Of a stretch of DNA of 64,000 nt, positions 13,069 to 24,537 are shown in pieces. The stretch is from positions 1-64,000 of the forward strand of contig JAPZLL010000051.1 of assembly GCA_036250225.1 (NCBI GenBank), written 5' to 3'. The notes beneath the pieces were generated by a model, which saw only the letters and a program-made list of their open reading frames with translations, did no database searches and was not told where the DNA came from. The stretch comes from Cercophora sp. LCS_1 (Eukaryota; Ascomycota; Sordariomycetes; Sordariales; Lasiosphaeriaceae). Position 1 is the first letter of the stretch. Each line of letters starts with the position of its first letter. The position numbers and the translations under genes are program-made.

Positions 13069-13373
13069 GGTGAATGCTAGTATCGCACACTCCAGGGTCC
13101 TAAAGAAGGCTCGTCGTGTAGGAACGAAATGGTTAGGCAGTCAAAACCAATGTAGCAAAAAGTAGACCTCAAATGAGACATCGCGATGATAATGACTTGG
13201 CTCACAAAGGACACACTTTCCGGTTCATTTCCGATCGCAGTACTAATGACAGACACGTATATATCTCCATTTTCCGGACGCCCAAACGCCACTACCAAAA
13301 TGCCCATCTGGTCACCGCTTATATACCGAAAGTCAGCTCGATCAGACCCCACTAGCTAGAAACATCACTCCGT
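13069..13373. other. Convergent gap between DIS3 and NUG1
   Basis: A 305-bp gap between two facing stop codons. It presumably contains both 3' untranslated regions. I see no gene or structured element in it. Confidence 0.6.
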
Positions 13374-15080
13374 TTAGGATTCCATTTCGACATCACCGCC
13401 CTCTGCAGGCTCCTCGTCACCCCAAAGCCCCTCCAGCTTGAACTCGGCAGCCCATTCCGTGACGATAGTCTTTTGATCAGGCATGGCCTCATCCTCGGTA
13501 CTACCGACCTTGGACTTAGCTGCGACGGGTGCAGCTGTCGGATCGGGGGCGTCAATCCAGCCCTGGATGCGACCGTCCCGCCAATCTGTGATCACTGTCA
13601 TAGCTGCTGCGTTGATGTTCGGCACCCCGCCCCTGCCCAGCCTACCGCGCTTGCGAGCAACTTGGACCAAAAAGTCCATTGTCGCATCGCCGCTCTCGGG
13701 GTTGGCGAGGAGCGGAGGGAGGTCATACACCTTTGTCATCTTTTCCATTAAGTCTGGGGTGGTTGACAGACGTTTGAGAAGCAGGCTGACGGCAGGCACT
13801 GGGTCGTCGATTTGCTTGGGGGGCACGGCGTTCAAGAGTACCAAATGAGCGTGGGCTTCGGTCTGGTTCTTGGGCACGAAACCAGAAATCGAGCCCGTGG
13901 ATGGGAACACGATACCAGGGGAATCCAACAGTGTTAGCCTGTTATCGATCTTGACAGAGCGAATAGATGTTGTGACTCCGGCCTCGGCGCCCGCAGGACA
14001 GGCGGCATGCTGACCCCGACTCCCACTGAGGCGCGACATGAGAGCATTGATAACGCTGGACTTGCCGACATTGGGATAGCCAATGACACCCACCGAGATG
14101 GCGCGTTTGAGGTTGCGCGACGCAGCGAAAGACTTGAGGGCGCGGAAAAGCGCGGTGCTGGTGCTCTGGACTGTGATATCGCGGTGGTTGAACGTGTGGG
14201 CGTTGGGCGCAGGGTTTGAAGCCCGCAGGGGGAGCGTCGGAAAGTAACGACGCAAGTGGGTGAGCCAGCCACGGAGGACTGGGGGAGGAATCAAGTCGAC
14301 CTTGTTGAGAATGAGAATGAGGCGTTTCCCGCCACTCGCAGCCGCCATAACAGAACGCTCGACATCACGAGAGCGGGTGCCTTCGGGGTCTCGGGCGTCA
14401 AGGACGTAGAGAACGACATCCGCCTGTTCAACCACCTGCTTGAAGACCTTGTCAAATGCCTTGCGGGATGATGCGCCTCCAGGAACTTCGGTCACGGCCG
14501 CATCCTCGTCTGAATCCGACTCATCATCGTCATCGTCCATCTCATCCCCGCTTTGCAGTTCACGGTCGTACTGCTCGGCGGCCTTCCTAGCACTGGCGAC
14601 CAGGGCGGCGAGCGGGTTCGATTCGTCGATGTCGCTGTCGTCCTCGTCCATCATCTCGTCACCATCAACATCGTCGAGGTATTCGGCATCAGCATCCACC
14701 ATCGCATCCTCGCCGGTGTTCCCAGCGCCTTGAACGGTGCCAGCCTTCGCAGCCTTGGCGAGCTCTCGGCGGCGTTGGTCCTGCTCTTTCCTCCGGACGC
14801 GATCTTCCTCAATCTGCTGCAGAAGCTTCTCTTTGTACGGGAACAAATTCGGGATGCCGGGATCCTTCTTCAGCTTGCTGCGCCATTCGGGGTTCTTCTT
14901 AGCAAGCTTTCTCGCTTTGCGCTGCTTCGCAGCCGACGCCTTCTCGATCTTGTGTCGAAGACGAACAGGGGTCCGCTTGGACTTGGGCTCTGTTGAATCA
15001 TTGTCAGTATAGGCTGGATCGTGGAATCGCGTGCTCAGGATGTTCAACCAACTTTTGGGCTTCGTGATTGACCCGGCCAT
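13374..15080 (-). CDS. NUG1: Nucleolar GTPase Nug1 (nucleostemin family), 60S ribosome assembly
   Basis: A circularly permuted GTPase needed for assembly and export of the large ribosomal subunit. The motif order shows the permutation: G4 NKVDLIPP (about residue 259) precedes G1 GYPNVGKSS (about 334) and G3 DSPGI. The basic N-terminal domain (KSKRTPVRLRHKIEKASAAK) and an acidic linker (about 125-200) are typical. The open frame runs from the ATG at 15080 without a stop (568 aa). However, family members enter the KSKRTPVR segment within a few residues of the start, whereas here about 30 extra residues intervene. A 63-nt intron (15052-14990, donor GTTGGT, branch TACTGAC, acceptor CAACAG) would remove 21 of them and leave 547 aa; I favour the spliced form. 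It shares a 685-bp divergent promoter region with the HAD phosphatase gene. Confidence 0.93.
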   Translation of the reverse strand: MAGSITKPKSWLNILSTRFHDPAYTDNDSTEPKSKRTPVRLRHKIEKASAAKQRKARKLAKKNPEWRSKLKKDPGIPNLFPYKEKLLQQIEEDRVRRKEQDQRRRELAKAAKAGTVQGAGNTGEDAMVDADAEYLDDVDGDEMMDEDDSDIDESNPLAALVASARKAAEQYDRELQSGDEMDDDDDESDSDEDAAVTEVPGGASSRKAFDKVFKQVVEQADVVLYVLDARDPEGTRSRDVERSVMAAASGGKRLILILNKVDLIPPPVLRGWLTHLRRYFPTLPLRASNPAPNAHTFNHRDITVQSTSTALFRALKSFAASRNLKRAISVGVIGYPNVGKSSVINALMSRLSGSRGQHAACPAGAEAGVTTSIRSVKIDNRLTLLDSPGIVFPSTGSISGFVPKNQTEAHAHLVLLNAVPPKQIDDPVPAVSLLLKRLSTTPDLMEKMTKVYDLPPLLANPESGDATMDFLVQVARKRGRLGRGGVPNINAAAMTVITDWRDGRIQGWIDAPDPTAAPVAAKSKVGSTEDEAMPDQKTIVTEWAAEFKLEGLWGDEEPAEGGDVEMES

Positions 15081-15765
15081 TTTGCTGGAACTTTTATTCC
15101 GGCGAGTTGAGCTGAAGCCTGAATGCGATCGATAAGATTGAGCCGTTGGCGAGCTGGGGTAAAAAAATGTGGTGGAAAGAATTTGTGCCAGCAGTCACCG
15201 CCCCGATAAGCTCCCCAGCAGGCGCTATCAGCGGCGCCCCACTATGGCCCCTCTGCCGATTCCTCGTGGGCCCGGCGCCGGAGAATGGTGACAATTCTCA
15301 TCCCGGCTGATTGCAGCCGAGATCCGGCGTCTCCTCGGAATTCACGACTTGCGTAACACATGAATCACAGCAGCTATTTTCCATGCCGTGGCTTTTATTA
15401 CCACTGTTTCATTCCTGTATAAGTCTCATTTGCCTTGTTGTTGGGAACACTAACAACATCGAGGCGGCGATGGATCTTGCAGTTTTTGCCAGTCGGAGTT
15501 TCCCGATTAGTCCATATCAAGGATAAAACCGCCAACTCCGACTCCGCCTCAGTTTCACCGTCTCAACACCACGATATAAATTTCTGCCAGCATTCCTTTT
15601 CGTTCCTCATAGAATTAGATCTTAAATTAACAACCCGAGCAGCATCTTTACTTAATACCTATTAACTCCAACACCGGGCCGAGTTCACGTCAACTTCCCG
15701 AAATTAAGTTTCGACCAACACGTTACCTTACCGACCAGAAGGATCGCAACATACCGCCAAGCAAG
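15081..15765. promoter_or_regulatory. Shared divergent promoter region of NUG1 and the HAD phosphatase
   Basis: A 685-bp interval between two divergent start codons, so it must contain both promoters. The half next to the phosphatase (about 15590-15720) is noticeably AT-richer than its surroundings. I see no specific factor-binding site that I can name with confidence. Confidence 0.55.
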
Positions 15766-16892
15766 ATGGGGAGCGTGGAGCCAAGCACTCTTGACTATTC
15801 CGCACCGCCGGTGCAGGTCACCTTCGATGGCCTCCTATTCGACATGGATGGTACCATTATCGACTCGACGGCGGCTGTGGTCAATCACTGGGAAGCGTAA
15901 AACTCACCCCAACCGTTTTGTAGCCCCGCGACATGTCGCACTGACACCACCCGCAAACCCAGGGTCGGCAATGAGATAGGAGTGTCTCCTGAGGTCATCC
16001 TGCAGTAGGCCCATTGTCATCCCACATGTTCTGCAAGTTGCTGACTCCCGTCCTTACAGGACGTCCCATGGGCGACGGTCCATCGATATTCTGAAAATAC
16101 TCGCCCCTGAAAAGGCAAACTGGGAGTGTAAGTTGACAACCCGTCTACAGCATGCACTGTCCTTGCATGTCTGTAGTTCATCTCGTCCGAAGACCATCAC
16201 AAATTGTGATTGATTGAGACAGCGGGTGTTTCGATGAAGCGCAGTGACTGAAGAAAGGTCTAGATGTCCAGCACATGGAGGGTCTTCTCCCCAAGCATTA
16301 TGGCGCCGATGCGGTTGAGATTCCTGGCGCGCGGTCCCTTCTTGACTGCCTGATCGCCCGCAACGCTCCCTGGGCGATTGTCACGTCGGGAACTGTGCCA
16401 CTTGTTACTGGCGTGAGTAATTGTTCCCATTGAGCAGCTTCTTGACTGGTGCTGGCCCATCGGCGAGATTCCAAACTGACAATGGATCAAGTGGCTCGGT
16501 GTTCTTAATCTCCCTGCACCCGCGCATCTCATCACGGCAGAGTCTGTTGTTGAGGGGAAGCCAGACCCATCATGCTACCTTCTTGGTCGCGAGCGGCTCG
16601 CGGTGACGGGTGCCGATAAGCAGGTCCTCGTTTTGGTAATCACCAGTTGACCCCTCACGGTTTCCCATACTAATGGACTCCATAGGAGGACAGCCCCGCC
16701 GGCATTCGCGCGGGCAAGGCCGCCGGCTGCAAGGTGCTTGGCTTGGTAACAAGCCACACAGCAGAGCAGGTGTTGAGCGCAGAGCCAGACTGGGTCGTGA
16801 GGGATTTGTCGTCGGTGCGGCTCGTGGCAACACCCGGAGACTCTAGGGTGACATTGGAAATCAGAGAAGGGTTGGTGGCAAAGTCTGCCTGA
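15766..16892 (+). CDS. HAD-superfamily phosphatase, Dog/Gpp type (2-deoxyglucose-6-phosphate or glycerol-3-phosphate phosphatase-like)
   Basis: A soluble HAD hydrolase of the yeast Dog1/Dog2 and Gpp1/Gpp2 group, which dephosphorylates small sugar or polyol phosphates. Six exons: 15766-15896, 15963-16004, 16060-16127, 16264-16412, 16492-16635 and 16686-16892, giving 246 aa, typical of the family. Phases match at every junction. Motif I is LLFDMDGTIIDST, with nucleophile D26 and acid/base D28. The cap contains TSHGRRSIDIL and the segment around EGLLPKHYGADAVEIPGAR. Motif II is IVTSGT, motif III the Lys in EGKPDP, and motif IV VLEDSPAG. Substrate preference within the group cannot be read from sequence. 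Intron 3 is unusually long (136 nt); its acceptor was chosen because only it restores the conserved segment after NWE. Confidence 0.9.
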
Positions 16893-19519
16893 AGAGAAAA
16901 GGGGATAGGAGAGGTCCTTGCTGGTGACACAGAGTCAGACATGCATACGTGCCTACTGTAAGGTGTGATGATGAACATACACTGTTCGCTCTCGGACCTG
17001 TCACGGGGTGAGAGGAGTGGGTTGCGGGTCAGCCTGAAGACTATGGCTTGGTGCTTCTAGGGTACAGAGAGGTTGGTGGGTACGATAGACTAGACCCAAC
17101 GGCAATTTGACGGGCACGGCAACGGCCCGCACACAGTTCAATACGTTTGTTTCCTATGCATCCCGCTCCCCTCAACATAGACATACGGGTGTCCATCCCG
17201 TGAACAGTGATCCCAAAGAAGGCTTGAGCGCGCCAACAATTTACAATGGCGTTTAGCCATCCTACAAGTAGGTAACTGCGGTTGTAATGTTTGCCTCGCT
17301 GCTACCATCCGGTCAGCAAACACAACGGACTAAAAACTCCCCAGCCGGCCGTATGACACCCTTCTCCACCGTGTCGAACTACTCTACACTACACACCTTG
17401 GTCGAGCTGGGGTAGACATCAACATTTCGGCGGTGGGAGCCGGTCCCGCGTGCCTGCAGACAGTTGGGCACCTTTGACAACACCGCTGTAGGTGCGTGAA
17501 GAGTTGTGCAGCGGGCTAGCCATATTCCGTCAAGCCCGACGAGCAAAGGGACTCGAGACCCAGATGGAAATATGCAAGTCCCAGCCGGCCCTTGCTCCCC
17601 AAGTCTGGTCTCCCTCTCTGCCTCTTACCGAGGCATGGTTGAAACGCCAAGCTCGGGGAAACTATACATTGGTGGCAACAGTTTGAATGTGCCTGTGGGG
17701 GGTGCACACTCTAGAGTACTCTAGATCAAGCAGTCCCTGGTAGTCATGCCGTGCACAGGCTTTCCGCAAGGGCTGCCGCCCAGGTTGTCGTGGACTCCGC
17801 GGGAGCCGTTGATCACTGCCCATCGTAGTGAGAGGCTTTCAAGGTGCAGCGAGGGAGGTGGACTGAGGATAGCACTTCCCCGCTTTCCGGAAGTCAGGGG
17901 TGTTGATGTCTTGACACCCCGCGGACCTTCTCATCTTGTTGGGTTTACAGTGCATACGATCGTTGCTTGAAACCGCCGTTGACCAGGACCGCAAGGTTGC
18001 AGCTTCTCCGCTCGGCGGAACCGACAACAGCAACAACAAAGTATAGGGGCATCTGCCGAGGTGTTTGAGATCACACGGCCGATGCTCTACACGTACATTT
18101 CCGTGACGCGTGAAAGCCGGTACGCTCAGTCGAGCCGCTTGGGGCGGCAGCAACTGCCTTTGAGGATGGGTTCTCTTCGCCATGGTGGTTTGTTCCGGGT
18201 GCCGCCCTCGTTGAACCCCGCTCAGTCTGCATGGCGTGCATTCATGAACCCCTCAGCAGCCTACCTATCCCCGACTGGGTCAGGTCAGAGTCACAGCCAA
18301 GTCCCTGGCGGCCCCATACCTCGGCGCGGGATATGATGTTAGGAAGTTTGGAGGGACGGGAGAGTTGTGGGTGTGTCGCTTTGCGGCGGTGCTGACGCAA
18401 GGAGCTTGCCATTTCAAAGGCTTCGGTGTCCCGGAGAGATCGGCAGACAATGGACTGTAACACCGTGTTGCGGAAGAGTGCAGACGGGGTTTTCCAAGAT
18501 ACTGGTGACATCCTGATGGTCGGCGATTTTGCGTAACCTGGAGAGCTCGTTCCTGCAGATTTGGTCCCCGAGCTGGCTTTGATTGGGCCGAGGCAACCGG
18601 CGCTGGCATCACTGTGTGTATCCGTTTGACCCGCGGGCCCTGTGCGAACTTGGTGCCACAAAAACATCGTCATCTGCTCAAGGCTCTACAATGGTACAGT
18701 CTTCCATCCGAATGCAATCCCGCGAGGGGTGTCGATTGGAGAAAATCATCCCGCCAGCCATCATGACGAGTTTGAGCGCGCTGCTGGTCGATCACACGGG
18801 GTGTCGAGACTGGGGGGCGCAAGGGCGGGCTGAGTGGCGCGATGAGCGAGGCAAATCAGCTGGCTCGAAGCACAAAAAGCTGTGACCCTTTCCGCCCCCT
18901 GCAGTAACCGCTTCCCTGAGACTGACAGATCGTTTCTGGCCCTTTTTTTCTGCAGGAACAAGAGACAAATAACGCCCTTTCCAGGGGCTTCACTGGCCTG
19001 AGTCTCGGGTCGCTGTGGCACACGATGCCGTGTGCGCGTCGCGCCCCGTCCTGTTCTTTATCATCGTGGTTGGTCGAGTGATGAGGCTCAAGTCAACAAC
19101 AGAAATAGAATCAAAATTTCCCGGTTCTGCGTTATGAATTTTAGATTAAGTCACCCCCACGTCAAGTTGGGACGGACGGCTGGGTGCATTTTTCCGTCTT
19201 GACGGCACCAAACTCGCTTGTTGCTTTCCATCTTGTCAGCGCCCTAGCCTCGCCGGCAGGAAGTCCCGGTAGCATCGTGGACACGGTTCAGTATCGTGAT
19301 GTCGAGCACCAGACCTGGGAGAGTAACTCGCGACCTGATCCCTGTGCGGAGGAGGGTAACCTGGAAGGGCCTGGGCACGGGCCTGGCGAGAGAGCGCCAA
19401 GATGTGGTGCTTCGTCTGAAGTCGCCGCGGATGGGAGTCGTGGGCTGGACACAGCACAGTGCGACGGCGACGGCAGATATCGCTCAACAGGGGTGAAGAG
19501 GACGCAGCACGTGGCTGGC

Positions 19520-19540
19520 AGGGCCTTTTTTTTTGGCCCT
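19520..19540. repeat. Small inverted repeat: AGGGCC, nine T, GGCCCT
   Basis: A perfect 6-bp inverted repeat with a loop of nine T residues inside the gene-poor interval. It could form a hairpin on either strand. There is no gene next to it, and chance is a reasonable explanation. Confidence 0.4.
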
Positions 19541-22500
19541 AATCTCCCGCCCCTTGAACACGCTTGAGGCATGAAAAGGGTCATCTCAAGATGGCGTCAA
19601 GAGCGCGTCCTCAATCACTGAGAATGTCTTGGAAAGGCGGCAAGACACTGCAGCTCGTATTAGCCAGGTCCGTTTCGCTCACGTAGACACAAATCGCGCA
19701 TTGAAGCCAGAGGGGCGCGGCAAACAGTAAGCCAGATCCTATCGTTTTCCTATCATCGATGAGCTGGATTGTTGACCTCTGTGACGTCTGTTGCTCCCGT
19801 TGTGGGGACTCAGAGGTCTCCTGTGAGGCGACAACGCAGTTGGCATGGTACGAGCTGGTTTCCATTTTCATGGCAGCGTGACTCGTAAGATTCGACCATC
19901 CACGCCAGGGTTTCATTGCCGGACGGTTTACTCGGGTGACTGGACAGTTGGAGCCGATACTTGCCGTTGCTCCTCTCGCTGGCCCACGCGTGCCAACGCG
20001 AGCGCGCCTCCGACTCCGGTCGGAGGCTTGTTGGAAGGTTGTGCCGCCTGCAAAGCAGTCCGGATACCATCCAATGACCGTTCGAATCCACGCCAAGCTT
20101 TTTGGAGAGACAAGACATTGGGTCCCCACCCGCCCCGGCAAAGTCGGTTGTGGCTTGGGTCTTTGACCTGCTTCGGGCCTTCAAGCAAACCACAGCGTCT
20201 CCGGACACTGTCCCACCAGCTGATGATGAGCGCAGCGTTGGAAGGTTGTGCATGTCTGATAAGATCGCGGGCCCGGGTGCCGGTGCCCGTCCGCAATACC
20301 GTCCAAACCACAATTTGTGCACCAGCAGGTTCGGTGATTTCGCAGCTCCGCTCCAATTTCCGGGTGGATGAGAGTCTCGATGATTTTGATACTGGAGAAG
20401 TTTTCGCTGGGTTCCAGCCTGCTGGCAACCTCCCTCGGTTACTTTGCGGTGTACTGTAGATCTGTCTGGATGGTGTCACTCGGTCTGGTGTTCCGCGAAG
20501 CGGAAGATTCCTAGCTGCTTGGTCGGGCTGCCTATAATGGCACATCTTAAGAAAATCTGACGGGGGCGGGGCGATGGACACTCACACACAGGAGCAGAAC
20601 GGGATGGGACGGTCCCCGCCTTCCATCTCCCATGTCGCTGTAATTTTACGTACCCAGTGTCTTCCGTATGTACGGGACCCGAGTCTGCGATGAATCGGCG
20701 TTAGGATTCCGATCTGGGCCAAAAGTTTCTTGATGGCGGAGCTTTGACATCTCTCGGGTGGCGGCATGGTCCAAACATCCGCTGTCCCTGGAGGTGACAC
20801 GAGCCCCGGAAGAGACAAAAGTGCCTTCGACAGCAGCATCGTCAGCGTGGAATTCTCAGCTACCATTTAGAAAAGGGTTTCGTAAGTCTCGCAACCCCCC
20901 GCCGAGCTCCCCTCAGTTCCAAACTTCGCCTCGTACCCGTGACTTTCCTCGTAGACGGGACTTGATGTAACCCTCCTTGTCGATTGGTTGCGACAGGGCA
21001 CCTGGTTCTCCAATCGACATGAGAGCCCTCTGGAAGGTCAAGCTCTGGTTCGTAGCAAAAGAAAGCGCGAATTGGGCGGAAATCCATAAATAGCATCGCG
21101 GGTGCAGCAGCGCTACCCTGCGGCATTGCTTTTGGCGACCGACAGCGTTCCATCTGTCTGTCACTGTGTCGCAGTGGAGCCTTGAGGGAGAAGGTCGGAC
21201 AAGAGGCGGGGGAGATCTGAGTTGCTTCGGCTCTCGGTAGGGAACTCGAAAGGCATCATCGCGGACGGTGGTATAAACGCACGGCGTGTGAGGCTTGTTG
21301 TTCAAAGTCGGAAGTTGGAAATGAGCATATTGGCAGGAAGTCGGGCCCTCATGACGGCTGGCACAATACATAACGCCCAGTGTCTCGGGTTTTGATACCG
21401 TGCTTTGGCTTCCATCAAGCATTGTTCGCATCAACCGAGCTCTCCGTTGAGCAAACACTGTTCAGGACCAGGCGCAAGCATCTCGCGGGCATCGCGGGGA
21501 GCTGAGGTGAACGACCTTTCTGCGAGAGTCGTGTCTGCAACGGGGATGTGGCGCAGGGGGGGTCTGCCGTCTTTGGTGCACACGGGTGTGTGCCCGGCAG
21601 CCTGTGGGCAGTGGACAGACAGGCACTGTCATGCGAATCAGAAGCACAGGTAAGCGAAGCGACCCGCCGCAATCGCAATGTCAGGTTCGTCGAAGGGTGG
21701 AGTTGGAAAAGGGACTTTGAGCTGCGGAATCCCGTCTTGGTCTGCACGAGAAATCTGATCCAGAGGCTCTCCCCCCACTTCGGGTGCACAGTGTCTAGGA
21801 AACCTCACTTTCCATGGTAGGATGCGCACGGCGCGGGGCTCCACATCACAAGGAGGTTGACTCAGTCAGAGGGCACATGGGTGCGCATACTCTTCGTGAT
21901 CTTGACTCCTGCGGAAATTTGAAAATGACATCTCAAGCATAAGTGAAGCGCGTGCGGTCCGCAAGGGGAGATAAGGGGGGTGTCCACCGCCCATGGGCTG
22001 CTGACGCGATGGGGAAGTGTCTCGACTTCGCTTCGAGGTCTGGACCGCGTGAAAGCTTACCGCCCAGCAACCGCTGTTTGTTGCGCTCGCTGCGACGGAT
22101 TACTACCGCGGTTGTGACGGAGGTGATCAATTTGCAGCCTGTTGATGAGAGGTAGCGGCGCGCCAGTGAAGCAAAACCAAACGCGTGCCTGGATCGTGGT
22201 CTGTGGCTGCCGGCATGAGGCCAAGAACTGGCCGTCAGGCAAGAGAGAGGGAGAGCAAGAAAACAAGCTTAACTTGAGCTGAGCCGGACCCGAAGCACCA
22301 AATGCCGCCCCAGCGTCGATCCGGGAGAGGCAGCAACGTCGTCAAGAACCTTGACCGTCCAGGAGACCACTACGAAGCGATGGCCGGGATCGTCCTGAGA
22401 TGGCGACATGATAGTGATTCGATAGATACCCAAGGCCAGATCTTGCACCCTTAAATCCCGTCGCTATTTCTGGAAACAGAGGGTTGGTAGGTCGATGGGC

Positions 22501-23952
22501 AATTGTGATTGTGATCTGGGGAAGTGCTGTTTCTCGTTGCGCATTGGATGAGATGTCAGAACCCCACGCCAACTGTGCGGACACAGTGAATGGAGCCGTT
22601 GACTGGGCGGAATTACAGTGCGGGCCGTTCAGTTTTCACGCCACGGTGAGCCTTGGTTCGTTCACTGGTCTGGTGCTTCGCAAACCCAATTGAGATCAAC
22701 CAGATCCACTGTCGTTGAACTTCAACGTTGCCGGCTCTCGAAGCGATGTCCTTGTCAATGCCAATATTCTTCTTTTTTTGGCCTCGATGTTTACCATCAC
22801 CACCCTGCGGTCTCACAGGATTCGTCAGCTTCAAGGCGTATGGGCTGTCTCACCTCGTCGAATTGATCGCGAGCGCTGGGAGAGACCATCGTCGCCAGGG
22901 CGTAATTGGCTTGCCCCTGAGAAGCCCGTCACGCTCCTTTGCCTGCTGAGATATTCGTGGGTCTTCAACGCCAGTTACTAGTTCTCCCTGGTGATCGCGA
23001 CCCTCGCTTCCGCCGTCCGACCTGCCTTGCCACCTCCTTTCCAGACGGGCGCGGGCGGCATCGGCTTGTGCGAAGAAAAAGAAAGGGATAGTTTCGGAAG
23101 TGTTGCAACTCCCGTTGCTCCAAGGCGAAGGCGCCTTTGTTGACTGTTGGCGGGAAGCTTGGCTTCCATCGCGCGTCCCGCCCTCCCGTCGCTGCGGGAA
23201 GGGCACCGTGCAAACTCACCAGGCGCGCACGGATAATATCTTCAGCTCGGCCGAGGGCGGTGGGCCAGGTGGGTGAGCTGGTCCCGCAAGGTGCTCTGTG
23301 CTGCGCCTGCCCCTGGCACCCGGGCCAGGGAGTTCAGGTGCTGTCTTGGCAGGGTTGGGTTCCTCGCAGCTCGTCCATGTTCTTCATGGGTCTTGGCGAA
23401 TGTGGCTCCATGCCCACACCCGTTGCTGGTGTTTTCTCGCTTCTCTGCCCGCGCTAAACGACAGAAGAGTCTGCCCCGGAGGAGGGGTCGAGTTTGCCCC
23501 GGATATTCGAATGTCTCTTCAGAGCTGTTCCGAAGGGCCAAGGAGGAGACCATCTCACCCGAGGCAGATAGATGTACCTTGGTGCACTGGGCCGCTGCCC
23601 GTCAAGCAACGCAAGCTCCCTGCCACCTCCCTTCCCCTTGCCCTTGCCCTGGTCATGGCCCGAGCCCTCCATGTCCACACTTCTCGAACCCCTGTCGAGG
23701 ATCCTGCTTGTCGTTCGCCTCTCGCCCACTGCCGCACCACCACCACCGTCACTCCAGACCTGTCCACAATCCATGTTCACGTCTTGCTTCCCTGCCGCCC
23801 ACGCCGGTGCTAGGCGCCAACGCGGAGCGGCGCTTCACCCCGAGCACACCACTCACCACCTGCTCGCCTTTGCCCGCTGTTGTCGCTCGGTCTTGTCATG
23901 TCGCTAGCTGGACGGTCTCGTTGCTCTCGGCACTGGCAGCATGAACAGCATG

Positions 23953-24537
23953 CCTTGGGACTGGGCCGGACGTGGGTGATTTCCAGCTGCTGCCCCACCG
24001 TTTCTTCCATCTGCCCTGGCCTGCCGTGATTTGCGTTGCAGGGGGACTACCATCCAGAACGAGACTCCCGATCCCCGAGCTGTGTGAGCTGTGCATCCCC
24101 GCGTGTCTCGCCCTTCCGCTCCCGGCCGCACCTTCTAGCCCTCCTCCCCAGCATCCCAAGGCCCCAGGGTTCCCTCGCCCACGTTCAGTCTTAAACCGGC
24201 CAAGCCCCCCGACGCCCAGTTCCACCTTTCTCATCCGGACCAGGTGGAATATTTACCGACCCACAACACTCTTTCATCCCCCATCCTTGAGCAAGAGGCT
24301 TCCGTCCTCTCTGCCTAACTCCCAGTCGCTCGTTTCGCAGCTACAGTGCTTTGGCGATCTTCGCTTCCCAAACGCCCCGAGCCGTTGTGCCGTCTGCCTC
24401 TTCACGACGCAGAGGGTGTGTTGGAACATCGTCCTCTGTGAAGGCGATCGGCAAGTTCTTGGGCCACGCGGTTGGATCGGCAGCCAAGAACAGGAACACC
24501 GACAGACGCGTTCTCCAGGAGCCTCGGCCGACTCACA
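23953..24537 (+). promoter_or_regulatory. ATG-free C/T-rich probable 5' leader of the homeobox gene
   Basis: From the ATG at 23950 to the start codon at 24538 no ATG occurs in any forward frame for 585 bases, although ATG is frequent further upstream. The plus strand is strongly C/T-rich. Loss of upstream ATGs is expected of a translated mRNA leader, so transcription probably starts at or before about 23.95 kb. Acceptor-like TTTGCGTTGCAG (ends at 24041) might mark a leader intron. Confidence 0.55.

Larger units (their letters stand above)
16893..24537. other. 7.6 kb gene-poor interval upstream of the homeobox gene
   Basis: No supportable coding gene. Short overlapping open frames occur on both strands without recognisable motifs. 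The right end (about 23.6-24.5 kb) is rich in C and T on the plus strand, and the last 585 bases contain no ATG; this is probably the leader of the homeobox gene. A short GC stem around nine T residues sits at 19520-19540. The remainder may hold distant regulatory sequence or non-coding transcripts. I see no repeats or transposon remnants. Confidence 0.5.

Noticed and set aside
16176..16263. Possible extra exon in the HAD gene beginning TTCATCTCGTCC after CTGTAG
   Set aside because: It would put an in-frame TGA after about 14 codons, while the acceptor at 16263 restores the conserved segment in phase.
20075..20105. CCGTTCGAATCCAC, another T-loop-like sequence
   Set aside because: Stem bases do not pair, and there is no upstream A box at tRNA distance.
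19928..20581. 217-codon minus-strand open frame in the gene-poor interval
   Set aside because: It overlaps equally long frames on the other strand, has no recognisable domain, and is composed mostly of residues from GC-rich random codons.
23273..23944. 223-codon plus-strand open frame upstream of the homeobox gene
   Set aside because: Its content (Cys, Pro, Ser, Arg) mirrors the C/T-rich DNA, and nothing in it is recognisable.
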